A stretch of 63,028 nucleotides of DNA from Ga0077560 sp046330435. GTDB taxonomy: Bacteria > Actinomycetota > Thermoleophilia > Miltoncostaeales > Miltoncostaeaceae. A program made the translations under genes and the position numbers. The number at the start of each line of letters is the position of its first letter. Position 1 is the first letter of the stretch. Location: assembly GCA_046330435.1 (NCBI GenBank), contig JAXLST010000024.1:1-63028 (forward strand). Direction: 5' to 3'. Under the pieces are notes generated by a model. The model saw nothing but the letters and a program-made list of their open reading frames with translations. It did not search any database and had not been told where the DNA came from. Positions 21,399-30,917 of the stretch are shown piece after piece.

Positions 21399-22940
21399 GT
21401 GCCGCGTTCGAAAGAACATGACGAATCGGTTGATGTGATCGAAGGCGGCGCAGTACCGGCGCTGGTAGCGAGTCTGCTCGATCCGAAACGACCTCATCCG
21501 GTCATCGCGGTGACCGCACGGCGCACGACGCCAGTGATGGACGTACCGGCGCTCGTGTCGATCGTCGGCGACCGCGCGCGCATCGTCGTGCTCCAGTCAT
21601 GGGCCACGGCAAACAAACTGACCAAGGCCCTCCCCGACCACTTTGGGGTCTTTGGGGGCGCCTGCCGCATCTGGTGGCCCGGTCTCAGCCCGCAAGACGA
21701 CTCGAAGGACCACCCGCTGATCTGGGCTTTTCCGGGCAGGGCGGACGCCGCGATCCGCCGGATCGATCGCCTGTTGTCGGCGTGGGTGCCACCACCACCA
21801 CCGGAACCCATGCTCGGTGACGATGTCGATGGAGTGGTCGTCGCGATCGACCCGAATGGCGTGACAGTCGAGCTGGACGGTGGGCGTCAAGCGTATGCGC
21901 ACCGCAGGCACCTGACGCGTGAAGGAGTGAGCAACCCTCGAGATGTCGTCCGAGTCGGCCAACCGATCCGCGCGCGTGTCGGGCGGATCACCGCCGAGGG
22001 TCGAGTTCAGCTCGATGTCGGTGCACACCAAGGTGATGCATGGGCGATTTTCGCGGCAGATGTGCAGCCTGCCGATCTCGTCCGAGGGAGGGTTGTGAAG
22101 GTATTCGGCAATGGCAGCCGCCTGGTCGAGGTCCTGCCCGCGGTCACCGGGTTGGTTCCCGTGCATCTATTGCCTGACAACGAGCATCCGGCGGAGGGCA
22201 CGGTGGTCGCGGTGCGAGTGGTGAGCGCCGATGCTGCCGCTCGCCGGGCGACGTTCTCGTTGCGCGACGCTCCCCGACACGCCGATGGCGCTGTTCCGCT
22301 TCGTCTCATGGACGGCGGGCCCGTCTTCCTTGTAGATGAAGATGCCAAGGCCGAGAGGGCGGCCTCGGAGCTTGACCGCCTCAGGGCTGAGGTCGCTGGC
22401 TTGGAAGCGGAGCTCGCCGCAGCGATGGCGCGGATCACCGAACTGCAGGAGGAGCGAGCTCGTTTGGCCGCCGAATTGAAGGCCGCTCGAGAGCGCAGCC
22501 GGGATGTGCGCCCTCGAACCGAGCGGCCTCCAGCAATGCGTGATCCGGACGCCTTTCTCGCCGCGGTGGAGGAGGCATATGGCCGTCTCTATCTGGGCGC
22601 AGACATCGACCGCTATCCCCTGGGCGAGATTCGGCTGGGAGACGCCTTTCTGCCATCTGTGCAGCGCCTTCAGGGGATCGAGTTCGGGAAGATTGTCGAG
22701 GTGGTGACTCATGTCGCGGCGAACCGCGCGCATGAGATCCCTGGTATTCAGTGCCATCCATGGCGCACAGGTGAGGGCGGAGCCCCTCAACGGCTGCGTG
22801 ACGACGGTGCACGCGGCTGGCGCGCCGCGCTTCAGGTGGGTACGCCCTCCGCTCGTCGCCTCCACTACTGGTTGGTCCCCAACCGGGGCGGCCGACTCGT
22901 TGAACTCGACGAGGTCGGAGTTCACGACGAGCACATATGA
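21399..22940 (+). CDS. S1-domain/coiled-coil protein, copy 2
   Basis: This 513-aa protein is colinear with the copy at 14107: N-terminal domain with 'GVFGGACRIWWPGL', two S1 repeats, coiled coil, and C-terminal 'GIQCHPWRTGEGGAPQR' and 'RLHYWLVP...ELDEVGVHDEHI'. Wobble positions are much less GC-rich than in copy 1, so the two have different histories. An in-frame TTG at 21324 exists, but the GTG at 21399 aligns better and has a TACGAT -10-like box 6 nt upstream, consistent with a leaderless start. It marks the left edge of the defence island. Confidence 0.7.
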   Translation: MPRSKEHDESVDVIEGGAVPALVASLLDPKRPHPVIAVTARRTTPVMDVPALVSIVGDRARIVVLQSWATANKLTKALPDHFGVFGGACRIWWPGLSPQDDSKDHPLIWAFPGRADAAIRRIDRLLSAWVPPPPPEPMLGDDVDGVVVAIDPNGVTVELDGGRQAYAHRRHLTREGVSNPRDVVRVGQPIRARVGRITAEGRVQLDVGAHQGDAWAIFAADVQPADLVRGRVVKVFGNGSRLVEVLPAVTGLVPVHLLPDNEHPAEGTVVAVRVVSADAAARRATFSLRDAPRHADGAVPLRLMDGGPVFLVDEDAKAERAASELDRLRAEVAGLEAELAAAMARITELQEERARLAAELKAARERSRDVRPRTERPPAMRDPDAFLAAVEEAYGRLYLGADIDRYPLGEIRLGDAFLPSVQRLQGIEFGKIVEVVTHVAANRAHEIPGIQCHPWRTGEGGAPQRLRDDGARGWRAALQVGTPSARRLHYWLVPNRGGRLVELDEVGVHDEHI

Positions 22941-22962
22941 GCGGCTGCGCGAGTAGTTCGCG

Positions 22963-25900
22963 TCAGGCGACCGCCGCCGCGAACGCCGCGTAGAGGTCTC
23001 CGGGGAGCGGGTGACTGAGCTCCCACGTGATTGCCATGGGGCGCTCCCCGACATGACCGCGGTAGGTGCCGGGACCCAGGAACCAGAACGCCCGGTCATC
23101 GCCATGGACCCGGGCGAACAGCAGGATCGTGCGACCGTCGCGCTGGTGGTTGATGTAGCGCCGGCCGGTCGGGCTGTCGGCGCGAGTGGTGGACTGGCTC
23201 TCCCAGTGGATGAGGGTGCGGCTGATGGCGTAGTCGCGGTACCGGGTGGTGGGTGAGAACCCGCCGCCGCTCTTGTCGAGCGTGAAGGCGAACAGTTCGG
23301 CGTTCGCGTCCTTCGCCTCCCGGATACCCTCCCGCCAGGGCTCGATTCGGCCGCCCTTTGCGAGCCCCATTGCGGCGAAAATCTCTCGCCGCGTGTACCG
23401 GGCGTGCACCTGCAGCGGCGCGTCGGGGTGGGTGGCCAGCGGTGTGTGGATGTGGTCGGTCACGTCGGCCAGCACCCCGAGCACCTCGATGAGCTCCGCA
23501 CGCACCTGCGGGTGCGCCCACACCAGGTCGACTGCGTCCTGCAGCGAGCAGGCTTTCGGGAGCACCTGCTCGGCCAGGCTGCCCGCGAGCATCAGCAGCA
23601 ACCGGCGTTCCCGCTCCGGCAGACGGTCCACGACGGGTGCCGTTGGTTCCGCCAAGTGGTGGCGCCAGCCTGCGAGGCGCACCTCGTCGTCGACATGGAG
23701 CAGACGGCCGATGGCACGGCGCAGCGCCTCCTCATGCGGACCGGCGGCCAGCACCGGTGCGCCGGCGTCCTGACGCAGATCTGACCAGCTCTTGTTGCCG
23801 TCGTAGACGTCGTCGAGGTCGAGGCCGGATTCGTCGAGGAACGCGGCAAGGTCGATGTCCGGCCGGGCGCGCCGCAGCGATCGCAGCTCCTCGACCTTCT
23901 GCCGCCAGTTGCTGGGGATCGCCTCCTTGAGGCTGCGCAGCACGACGTCGCGGGCGATCGGGTCGAGCTCCATGTGACAGCCGGCGGGCAGGAACGGAAA
24001 GCCGTATTCAATCTGCTGGCGGACGTCCTTGCGGGAACCGCCCAGCAGGGCGCGCAGGCGCCGGTCGAACCGGAACTCCTTGCGGTGGGTGCCCACGAAG
24101 TCGAGCACCGTGCAGAACGACTTGCCCGCGGTCTTGCGGAGCCCGCGGCCGAGCTGCTGCAGGAACAGGGTGGGGCTCTCGGTGGGCCGCAGCATCAGGA
24201 CGGTGTCGACGGGCGGCACGTCGACGCCCTCGTTGAACAGGTCGACGGAGAACACCGCGCGGATCTCCCCCGCCGCCAGTTGCCGGAGTGCGGCTTCGCG
24301 CTCGGTCTGCGGGGTGGTTCCCCACACCGCGACCGACGGAATGCCGTGGCGGTTGAAGTGCTCGGCCATGAGCCGGGCGTGCTCGATGCTCACGCAGAAC
24401 CCGAGGCACCGCATCGACGTGGCTTCGGCGTGCCGCTGCACCTGCTGGACCACCAGGCGCGCCCAGGCGTCGTCGGCGGTGTAGACGTTGGTGAGCCCGT
24501 CGGTGTCGTAGCCACGTCCACGCTTCCAGGGGACGTGCGTGAGGTCGACGCCGTCGTGGACGCCGAAGTACATGAAGGGCACCAGGTACTGCTGGTCGAT
24601 GGCGTCCCACAGGCGCAGCTCGGCGGCGATCCGGCCGTCGAACCACCGCAGCACGTCGAGGCCGTCGCTGCGTTCGGGCGTCGCGGTGAGGCCCAACAAC
24701 TCCACCGGGGCGATGTGGTCCAGCAGCCGGGAGTACGACTGCGCAGCGGCGTGGTGGAACTCGTCGACGATCACCACGTCGAACCGCTCGGGGTGGAGGT
24801 CCGCGAGGCCGTTCGCGGTGATGCTCTGGATGGACGCGAACACGTGCTCCCACCGGGCGGGCCGCGCGCCGCGCACCCACTTCTCCCCGAACGCCGGGTC
24901 GCGCAGGGCATGCCGGAACGTCGCCAGGCTCTGATCCAAGATCTCCTCGCGATGCGCGACGAACAGGAGCCGCGAACGCCCGAGCCTCCGCCGCAGCTCC
25001 GCGTAGTCGAGGGCGGCCATCACGGTCTTCCCCGTGCCGGTGGCGGCGACCAGCAGGTTCCGGTGGTGGCCGCGTTGGCGCGACAGGGGTGAGCAGTTCC
25101 AGCAGGCGTTCCTGGAAGGGCCGGGGCTGGATCTCGATGGGCTCAGGATCACGTGCGGCCGGTGTCGACCTGCCGGCGAGGGCAGCGTCGGCCTGGAATT
25201 GGTTGGCGTCGTACGGGACGAAGTCGCCGCCATCCCAGTAGTTGCCGAACACGGCGTCGAACTGGCGACCACGTCCGGGTTCCGCGCGGCCGAGACCCGG
25301 ACGTTCCATTCCATGTGCCCGTCACCTGGGCGGAGGTGCGTGAGGTTCGACGAGCCGACGTACGCGCGGTGCCGAATCCTGGATTGCGGTGGAAGATCCA
25401 GGCCTTCGCGTGCAGGCGGGTGGTGGTGCGGTCATACGAGACCCGCACCTCGGCGCCCAACGCCCGCAGTTCCTCCAGCGCCCGCTGCTCGGTGGAGCCC
25501 GTGTAGGTGGTGGTGAGCACCCGTAGCTTCCGCCCCTGTTCGCAGTGCCGGCGGAGGGCGTCGAGGAGCGGCCCGGTGCCGCTGCGACGGATGAACGCCA
25601 TGACCACGTCGATGCGGTCCGCGGAGGCGATCTCGCTGCGCAGTTGGTTCCACAGGCTCGGCTCACCCGGCGCGTTGGTGAGCAGCGTCGTGTCGAGCAG
25701 CGGGATGAGCGGCACCTTGAGCGCCTCGCGCTGCCATCCGGCCGCCGCCCATTGACGGCGTGCAACACGCGTCCCGGTTCTGCCGGGGTCTCCGTGGGGT
25801 CGACGTTCGCGAGCTCCCCGAGCCGCGCGACAGCGCCCGGGCGACCTGCACACCTTCATAGCAACGCGGTCCTCTCGCCGACGTCGTTGATGGCCCGCTC

Positions 25901-26080
25901 AACCAGCCGGGCAAGGTGCCACGCGATTCGGTCGGCGGCCCCGCAGTCCGCAGGTCACGGTGGTCCTGGCACCTGCGCGTCACCCAGGCCCTCCAACTGC
26001 GCGAGCAGCTCCTTCGGTACGAGCGTCTCGTAGAGGCCGAGGGCAAGTCGGTCACGAAAGCGCCACCGTATCGCGGCCAC
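22963..26080 (-). CDS. PLD-SF2 helicase-DUF3427 protein (frameshifted)
   Basis: Read across frames, this is one large protein starting near GTG 26080 ('FRDRLALGLYETLVPKELL'). It has a phospholipase-D-type nuclease domain ('TRLHAKAWIFHR', HxK), then 'FDAVFGNYWDGGDFVPYD' and an SF2 helicase with 'ATGTGKT', DEFH box ('VIVDEFHHA'), 'GLTATPERSDG' and 'QQLGRGLRK'. A DUF3427 C-terminus ends at 22963. Reading breaks occur near 25.9, 25.35, 25.28 and 25.08 kb, while the last 2.1 kb is intact. Proteins of this build occur in defence islands and probably process foreign DNA. The breaks look like single-base indels. Confidence 0.8.
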
Positions 26081-26141
26081 CCGGGTGCTCGCCGTGCCTG
26101 CCGGGGGGCTTGCCAGCCGCCGCCTCTGGGACCATCGGCGC

Positions 26142-26543
26142 ATGGCCACGGCCCCGCCGCTATTCGCAGCGACCCGCGCGCTCGCGGTGGCGTTCTTGGA
26201 ACGCTTCGCGCCGCCCGCCCAGCCGATGGGCCCACCGCCATCATTGGAGGCGCTGCGGCAGCGGCGCGAGGAGGTGCTGGGTGGCGAACTGCACGGCGCT
26301 ACAGACGTTCGCGTTGTCGGATCCGTGGCGAGGGACGGCCTCCCCCACGTCCGACGTCGACCTCTTGGTGCGCCTCGCACCGGGTGCCGGGCTCACCGAC
26401 ATCGGGTTGCCCAGGCCGGCCTCGAGGAGTTGCTCGGCTGCCCCGTGATGTGATCCCGAGTTCACGGGCCTTCTCCAGGGGAGGAGACGCCCCGTGAGCG
26501 GGCGCTGAGGGAGCGCCTCAGCGTGGACGCCGTCGTCCTGTGA
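26142..26543 (+). CDS. MntA-type nucleotidyltransferase antitoxin (frameshifted)
   Basis: The pieces 'DVRVVGSVARG' and 'TSDVDLLVRLAPGAGLTDIG' together give the GS-x(10)-DxD core of minimal nucleotidyltransferases, but they lie in different frames about 26.32 kb, so at least one indel is present. The stop overlaps the start of the HEPN gene (GTGA). In MntA-HepT (type VII) systems the nucleotidyltransferase AMPylates the HEPN toxin to silence it. Confidence 0.75.
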
Positions 26544-26878
26544 CCCCGGAGGACCGCGATCGCCTGGAGCACATCGCGGAGGCGATCGACCGGATCACCG
26601 ACTACGCGGCGGCCGGTGAGGCGGTCTTCATGTCCGAGACGATGCGCCAGGACGCCGTCATCCGGAACCTGGAGATCCTCGGCGGGGCGGCGGGCCGACT
26701 GTCCACGGAACTCCGTGCGAGGCACGACGAGGTCCCGTGGTCCGCGCTTGTCGCCCACCGCAACGTCCTGATCCATGACTACCGGCGCCTCGTGCTCGGC
26801 CTTGTGTGGCGCGTGGTGACCGAGGACATCGGGCCGCTCCGGAGCGCGGTCGCGTCGATACTCGAGGGAGACACCTAG
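26540..26878 (+). CDS. HepT-type HEPN toxin (RNase)
   Basis: This 112-aa protein is all-helical with the HEPN catalytic motif Rx4HxY visible as 'RNVLIHDY' near residues 77-84. It is coupled to the upstream MntA-like gene by a 4-bp overlap, the normal order for this toxin-antitoxin type. It is intact. Its stop overlaps the convergent EEP gene by 4 bp. Confidence 0.85.
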   Translation: MTPEDRDRLEHIAEAIDRITDYAAAGEAVFMSETMRQDAVIRNLEILGGAAGRLSTELRARHDEVPWSALVAHRNVLIHDYRRLVLGLVWRVVTEDIGPLRSAVASILEGDT

Positions 26879-27585
26879 CCGCGTCGGATCTCGACCGCGA
26901 CCCCTGAGTGGTCGCTCATGGGCCCCGTGTCGGCTCGGCCACCCCAGGTTTCGACGACACCTCCGGCGAGGTCCGGTGTGTGGGCGAGATGGTCGATGAG
27001 GCCCCGGCCGTCGGGGTCCGTCGCTCCGCTGGTGGCGATTTCCATTCCACTGAACGCATCGGCCAGCGCCTGGGCAGCGACCTTGGGTGCCCACGCCGGC
27101 GGGATGAACTGGTTGTAGTCGCCGGCCACGATGAGCGGACCGCGCTCACGGAGCGGTGCCATCACGTCGGGGAGCAGCCTGAGGTACTCAAGATGGACCT
27201 GCCAGCGCTTCTTGGTCCCCTTGAACCGGGCGACCTGGGCGTCCCACCAGGGGATGCAGACGCACGCGACGGAGACGTCGCCGAGCGGTGTGTGGAGCGT
27301 CGCGGACACCCACGCCTCGTGCGGCAGGTCGGGGTGGCCGACCTTGTCGATGTCGCGCATCGGGAAGCGACTCCACAGCAACACCCGCCGCGCATCGGAA
27401 TCGGGCGCGTTGCCGGGGACGGGCCCGGTCTCCGTGGCGCCGCCGCCGGGCATGAGTCCCGCGAAGCCCTCGGTGAGACACACGACATCGGGTGCGAGCT
27501 CCGCGAGCTTCGCGGCAAGACGGCGCCCCTTCGCGGAGTCGGGTCTCGCCCACTCGGCATTCCAGACGACACAGCGAAGCGACAT
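26875..27585 (-). CDS. Endonuclease/exonuclease/phosphatase (EEP) family protein
   Basis: This 236-aa protein has the EEP-fold landmarks: an opening strand with Asn ('CVVWNAEWA'), a catalytic Asp-Asn in 'IVAGDYNQF', and a closing Ser-Asp-His in 'GPMSDHSGVAVEI'. These are the metal and phosphate ligands of DNase I-like enzymes. The usual Glu after the first strand is in 'VVCLTEGFAG'. The substrate could be nucleic acid or a phosphoester. The start ATG 27585 follows a 188-bp divergent region. No frameshift is seen. Confidence 0.8.
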   Translation of the reverse strand: MSLRCVVWNAEWARPDSAKGRRLAAKLAELAPDVVCLTEGFAGLMPGGGATETGPVPGNAPDSDARRVLLWSRFPMRDIDKVGHPDLPHEAWVSATLHTPLGDVSVACVCIPWWDAQVARFKGTKKRWQVHLEYLRLLPDVMAPLRERGPLIVAGDYNQFIPPAWAPKVAAQALADAFSGMEIATSGATDPDGRGLIDHLAHTPDLAGGVVETWGGRADTGPMSDHSGVAVEIRRG

Positions 27586-27773
27586 GGGCACGGCTCCGTT
27601 CGGGGTGGGAGGTGATGCACGCTGGCGGCGACGCGTACGGATCGCCGCGCCGCCGTGGGCGATGGCTAGTCTCGACGAGCGGGTCGCGCACGGCGCTTCC
27701 CGGGTGCGAGGCGGCTCTCGGCGGCGGTCCCGTCGAGGTCCGCGAGTCTTCCACGACGGACAGGCGGCACACG

Positions 27774-28136
27774 ATGGCCCTGGTAGTCGACCTGCCCACC
27801 TCAAACACCAACACGAAGTTCGCCTATGCGAGGGCGGAATTCCTGTCCGACTCGGGGCGTCGACGGGTGCTGGTGTGGCAGCTCAACGTGGGTACGGGCG
27901 GCCGCACCGGGACGCTCTCGCTGCGGGAGGGCCGTGGGGCCCAGGACCTGCCGGGAACCAGGGTCCTCATGAGCCAGGATGAGCTCATGGCCATCTGCCG
28001 GCAGGTGGAGGCCGTGGGCCACATCATGTTCGGAGGTCACGAGATCCGCTTCGAGGAGCCGCTGCGGACCGAGTTCGTCACCAACTGCCGGCGGCGTCTC
28101 GCGGACGCCGAACGCGGGGGCGCGGTCACCGACTGA
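27774..28136 (+). CDS. Hypothetical 120-aa protein
   Basis: ATG 27774 opens a compact protein ('MALVVDLPTSNTNTKFAYARAEFLSDSGRRRVLVWQ...'). It has no signal peptide, membrane helix or known motif. The middle is beta-rich and Gly-rich, the end helical with 'ELMAICRQVEAVGHIMFGGH'. It is divergent from the EEP gene and overlaps the convergent ARPP-1 gene by 11 bp. I do not recognise a family. Confidence 0.55.
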   Translation: MALVVDLPTSNTNTKFAYARAEFLSDSGRRRVLVWQLNVGTGGRTGTLSLREGRGAQDLPGTRVLMSQDELMAICRQVEAVGHIMFGGHEIRFEEPLRTEFVTNCRRRLADAERGGAVTD

Positions 28137-29031
28137 CCGCCGCGTGGGCGCTCAGCTGGATCAACTCACCGTCCAGCGACAGACCGGTGCCGGTCACCTC
28201 GTCCCCTGCCAGGACCAGCCCCTCGCCGAGCCCCACGGCCGCCGTCGTGGTTGGTGGCGCCGACAGGACCGCGTCGAGGAACACCGACAGCACCGGTTCG
28301 GGAGTTGGCGGTCCGTCGAGCGAGGTGAGGGCGTCGAGCAGGTACCCCGCCAGGAGCTTGGGGTAGATGCGCGCGAAGGCATCCGGCCGGGACACGGCGT
28401 CGAGGCACCTCGGCTGGCCGGTGAGGCCGAGCACAGCGCCGCACTGACCGGGCTGGAGCGGGAAGTGGTCGGCGAGCCGCGACAGGTCGTCACCGCGGTG
28501 GCGGTATGCCTCGGCATGGGCGGCGGTCTCGGAGGTCGCGCCCAGGCAGTTGGCGGTGAAGGTCACTTCATCCCACACCGCCTGTTGGGCGACGCCCGGC
28601 ACACCGGGGGACGCGACGATGCGCTCGGCCTTCGCCCGGCGCAGGCTCGGATTGCCGGCGTGGGGCGCGGGCGTGAACTCGGGGCTCACGTGGTGCCACC
28701 TCCCCTGCTCGACGCACGACACGGGGATGTCGGCGGTCGCGCCGGCCTCCACCAGCACTGCGAGGTCGAGGATGCGGTTCTGCTTGGCGCCGGTCAGTTC
28801 CTCGCCGTCGTAGAGCAGCACACGCCGCTTGGTGGGGTTGTGGACCCGCAGGGCCGAGACCATCCCGGCCTCGTCCACCTCGGTGATGCGCAGTCCGGCG
28901 GCGACGGCCTCGTCGAGGGTGATGTACTCGGCGGCGGGGTCGCGGCGCGGGAACAGCGGGGCGACGGTGACTCCCCGATGGTGGATGGCATCTCCCAGTT
29001 GGAGGGTGTCGATGAGCGTGAGCGACGGCAT
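28126..29031 (-). CDS. ARPP-1 domain protein
   Basis: This 301-aa protein has the block 'YITLDEAVAAGLRITEV...LLYDGEELTGAKQNRILD', followed by 'IPVSCVEQGRWHHVSPEF'. As far as I recall, this is the hallmark of ARPP-1, a domain that occurs with ADP-ribosylglycohydrolases and rhodanese-phosphatases and suggests handling of ADP-ribose-type modifications. The enzymatic role is not established. The start ATG 29031 follows palindromic DNA (29063-29109) shared with the divergent sigma gene. Confidence 0.75.
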   Translation of the reverse strand: MPSLTLIDTLQLGDAIHHRGVTVAPLFPRRDPAAEYITLDEAVAAGLRITEVDEAGMVSALRVHNPTKRRVLLYDGEELTGAKQNRILDLAVLVEAGATADIPVSCVEQGRWHHVSPEFTPAPHAGNPSLRRAKAERIVASPGVPGVAQQAVWDEVTFTANCLGATSETAAHAEAYRHRGDDLSRLADHFPLQPGQCGAVLGLTGQPRCLDAVSRPDAFARIYPKLLAGYLLDALTSLDGPPTPEPVLSVFLDAVLSAPPTTTAAVGLGEGLVLAGDEVTGTGLSLDGELIQLSAHAAVSR

Positions 29032-29062
29032 GGCGGACCTCCCGGACGGCGTGTCCCGTTGA

Positions 29063-29109
29063 GTCCCGACGGGACGTCGCATCTCTTACGGTCCCCCACG
29101 TAAGACCGT
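29063..29109. promoter_or_regulatory. Palindromic divergent control region
   Basis: A perfect GTCCCG-A-CGGGAC palindrome (29063-29075) is followed by overlapping inverted repeats CTTACG/CGTAAG (29085-29090 and 29099-29104) and ACGGTC/GACCGT (29088-29093 and 29104-29109). They sit between the ARPP-1 gene and the sigma-like gene, as an operator for both would. Confidence 0.5.
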
Positions 29110-29117
29110 CCGGTGGG

Positions 29118-29651
29118 GTGGCAAGACTCCCCCTCGTGACGCATGCCGAACGTGATGCCGAGGATGCACGACTGCTCGCGCAGGGGGAGTTCGCCACGCT
29201 GCTGGCGACCTACTACCCCGTGATGCTCGACCGGGTCCTCGCCAAGCGGTTCGACCGGGCGCGCGCCGACGAGGTGGTGCACGACGCCTGCCTGCGTCTC
29301 CTCAGTGAACTGCGCAGAGGCCGCACGTACTCGGTGCCGGTCCGCGTGGTGGTCCACAACGTCCTGGGCTGGACCCTGAAGGGGATGACGGCCCCGCCGG
29401 AGTCGTTGCTGCCCGGGGATTGGGGTGTGCCGGTGGACGACCCGGGTCTGGACCTCGCGCTGGAGCACATCGACATGGACGGCCTGTTCGCGTTGTTGTC
29501 ACCCCGGGAACGCGAGATCGTGACCTTGCGGTACCGGGAGGAGCTCGAGATCAGCCAGATCGCGGACCGTCTCGGGATGACCCGCAACGCCGTCGACCAG
29601 GCGCTCTGGCGAGCGCACCGCAAACTCCGGGAGTTGATGCTGGATGCGTGA
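29118..29651 (+). CDS. ECF-like RNA polymerase sigma factor
   Basis: This 177-aa protein has a sigma-70 region 2-like helix set ('FATLLATYYPVMLDRVLAKRF...EVVHDACLRLL') and a region 4 HTH ('LSPREREIVTLRYREELEISQIADRLGMTRNAVDQALWRAHRKL'). Region 2 is short and lacks a typical DAEDLVQ block, so promoter choice may be unusual. The start may be GTG 29118 or GTG 29136. It overlaps the next gene by 8 bp and probably controls the unit that includes the ImmA/IrrE peptidase. Confidence 0.78.
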   Translation: MARLPLVTHAERDAEDARLLAQGEFATLLATYYPVMLDRVLAKRFDRARADEVVHDACLRLLSELRRGRTYSVPVRVVVHNVLGWTLKGMTAPPESLLPGDWGVPVDDPGLDLALEHIDMDGLFALLSPREREIVTLRYREELEISQIADRLGMTRNAVDQALWRAHRKLRELMLDA

Positions 29652-30213
29652 CTCCGTGACCGAGCTGTTCGACGAGTACGTGCGGCGTCGCGAGGCTGGC
29701 GAGCGCCCCGACGTCGAAGCGCTGCTGCAGAGAGCCGGCGACCGAGCTCCGGAGCTCGGCGAGCGGATCGACGCCTACCTCGTGTCCGCGCCGGCACCCG
29801 CACCGTCACCCGAGCTCATCGCCGCGATGGGCGCATGGATGGAGGGCGAACCGACGCTGCTCGCCGTCAGGACGGGCCGGAGGGCCCGCCGGGCGGACGT
29901 CGTGGAGCACCTCAGATCCCTGCTCGGACTTCCCGAGAACGCCCGCGAGCGCCTGGCCGAGAACTACCACCGCCTCGAGACCGGCCTTCTTGACGTGTCC
30001 CGCATCGATGAGCGGCTTCGGTCAGCCCTCGGACCGTGCTGGGCGCCCGCCTGCGGACCTCCCGCCGTGGGCCCCGCCCGAGCCGGAGGTGGCGGCGATG
30101 ATGCCGCGCCTCTCCGCCCCGATGGACGAACCCACAGCCGACGTCGCGTTCTCGCTGGCCCACCCGGATCCAATCGGAGGCCGAGGTGGACCGCCTGTTC
30201 CGGCATCTCATGA
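29644..30213 (+). CDS. Helical partner protein of the sigma factor (frameshifted C-terminus)
   Basis: The intact part (about 120 aa: 'MRDSVTELFDEYVRRREAGERPDVEALLQRAG...') is helical and acidic, with 'ADVVEHLRSLLGLPENARERLAENYHRLETG' like a DNA-binding or anti-sigma module. Near 30.02 kb the frame breaks. The natural continuation ('DLPPWAPPEPEVAAMM...DVAFSLAHPDP' and then 'EVDRLFRHLM') is spread over the other two frames. The 8-bp overlap with the sigma gene suggests an anti-sigma or regulator role, not proven. The exact end is uncertain. Confidence 0.5.
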   Translation: MRDSVTELFDEYVRRREAGERPDVEALLQRAGDRAPELGERIDAYLVSAPAPAPSPELIAAMGAWMEGEPTLLAVRTGRRARRADVVEHLRSLLGLPENARERLAENYHRLETGLLDVSRIDERLRSALGPCWAPACGPPAVGPARAGGGGDDAAPLRPDGRTHSRRRVLAGPPGSNRRPRWTACSGIS

Positions 30214-30717
30214 GCCCACCCCGCCCCGGAGACCCACGCGCCCCCCAGCCTCCAAGCGCTACCTCGCCGCCTTCCCGGGCGCCGTCGTCCTCGTCCCGGT
30301 GGAGGGGACATCGCCGAGGACCTCCTCGGACTCCGCATCCGTGTAGAGCCGGGGATGGGAGCGCTCTCGGGTGCATTGCTTCCCGCCCACCGACTCATCC
30401 GCGTGAACGCCGACGAACCGCCCGATCGCCGCCGGTTCACCGTCGCTCACGAGATCGCCCACTGGGTGGTGCACTGCGCGGAGCAACGTGAGCGGGCACC
30501 GATCATGTGCCGGTCGGTCGAGACCCACGGCGCGACCGACCAACGCGAGCGGGAGGCCAACGTGTTCGCCGCGGACCTCCTCATGCCCGAGGACGCCATC
30601 CGCGCTCGCTTCGACCTGCTCGGCCCCCACGCCGAGTCGCTGGCCAACGCCTTCGGCGTGTCCGCCGATGCGATGCGCTGGCGCCTCTACAACTTGGAGC
30701 TCGGCCCGCAACCCTGA
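30208..30717 (+). CDS. ImmA/IrrE-type metallopeptidase (frameshifted near start)
   Basis: The zinc site is clear: 'RRFTVAHEIAHWVVH' (HExxH) and the downstream 'EREANVFAADLLMPEDAI' (third ligand region). 'GALSGALLPAHRLIRVNADEP' is the usual upstream strand. The N-terminal 'AVVLVPVEG' lies in another frame, and one missing G near 30.32 kb would join it to 'DIAEDLLGLRIRVEPG'. The stated start is approximate. Family members cleave repressors such as ImmR or DdrO. The natural target here would be the sigma factor or its partner just upstream. Confidence 0.75.
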
Positions 30718-30917
30718 TCGGCGACGGAGGGCGGCTTGCCTCCCCGGCGCTAAGTCGGATGCGAGATCCCGCCCGGGCGAAGCGCGCTCCGCGCTCGTGT
30801 TGCTCGCTGGACCCAGGCTGCGTCCGGCGTGATCGCTTAGGCCCTCAATGGCGTAAGACCATCCATCACCACCGTTGATTCCCCACCGTTGCCACTCGCG
30901 CCAGGAGGGGATCGCCC

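Noticed and set aside
30718..30917. Possible tRNA or attachment site in the 200-bp gap
   Set aside because: I found no cloverleaf, no T-loop GTTCGA and no integrase nearby. The only clear element is the ribosome site before 30918.
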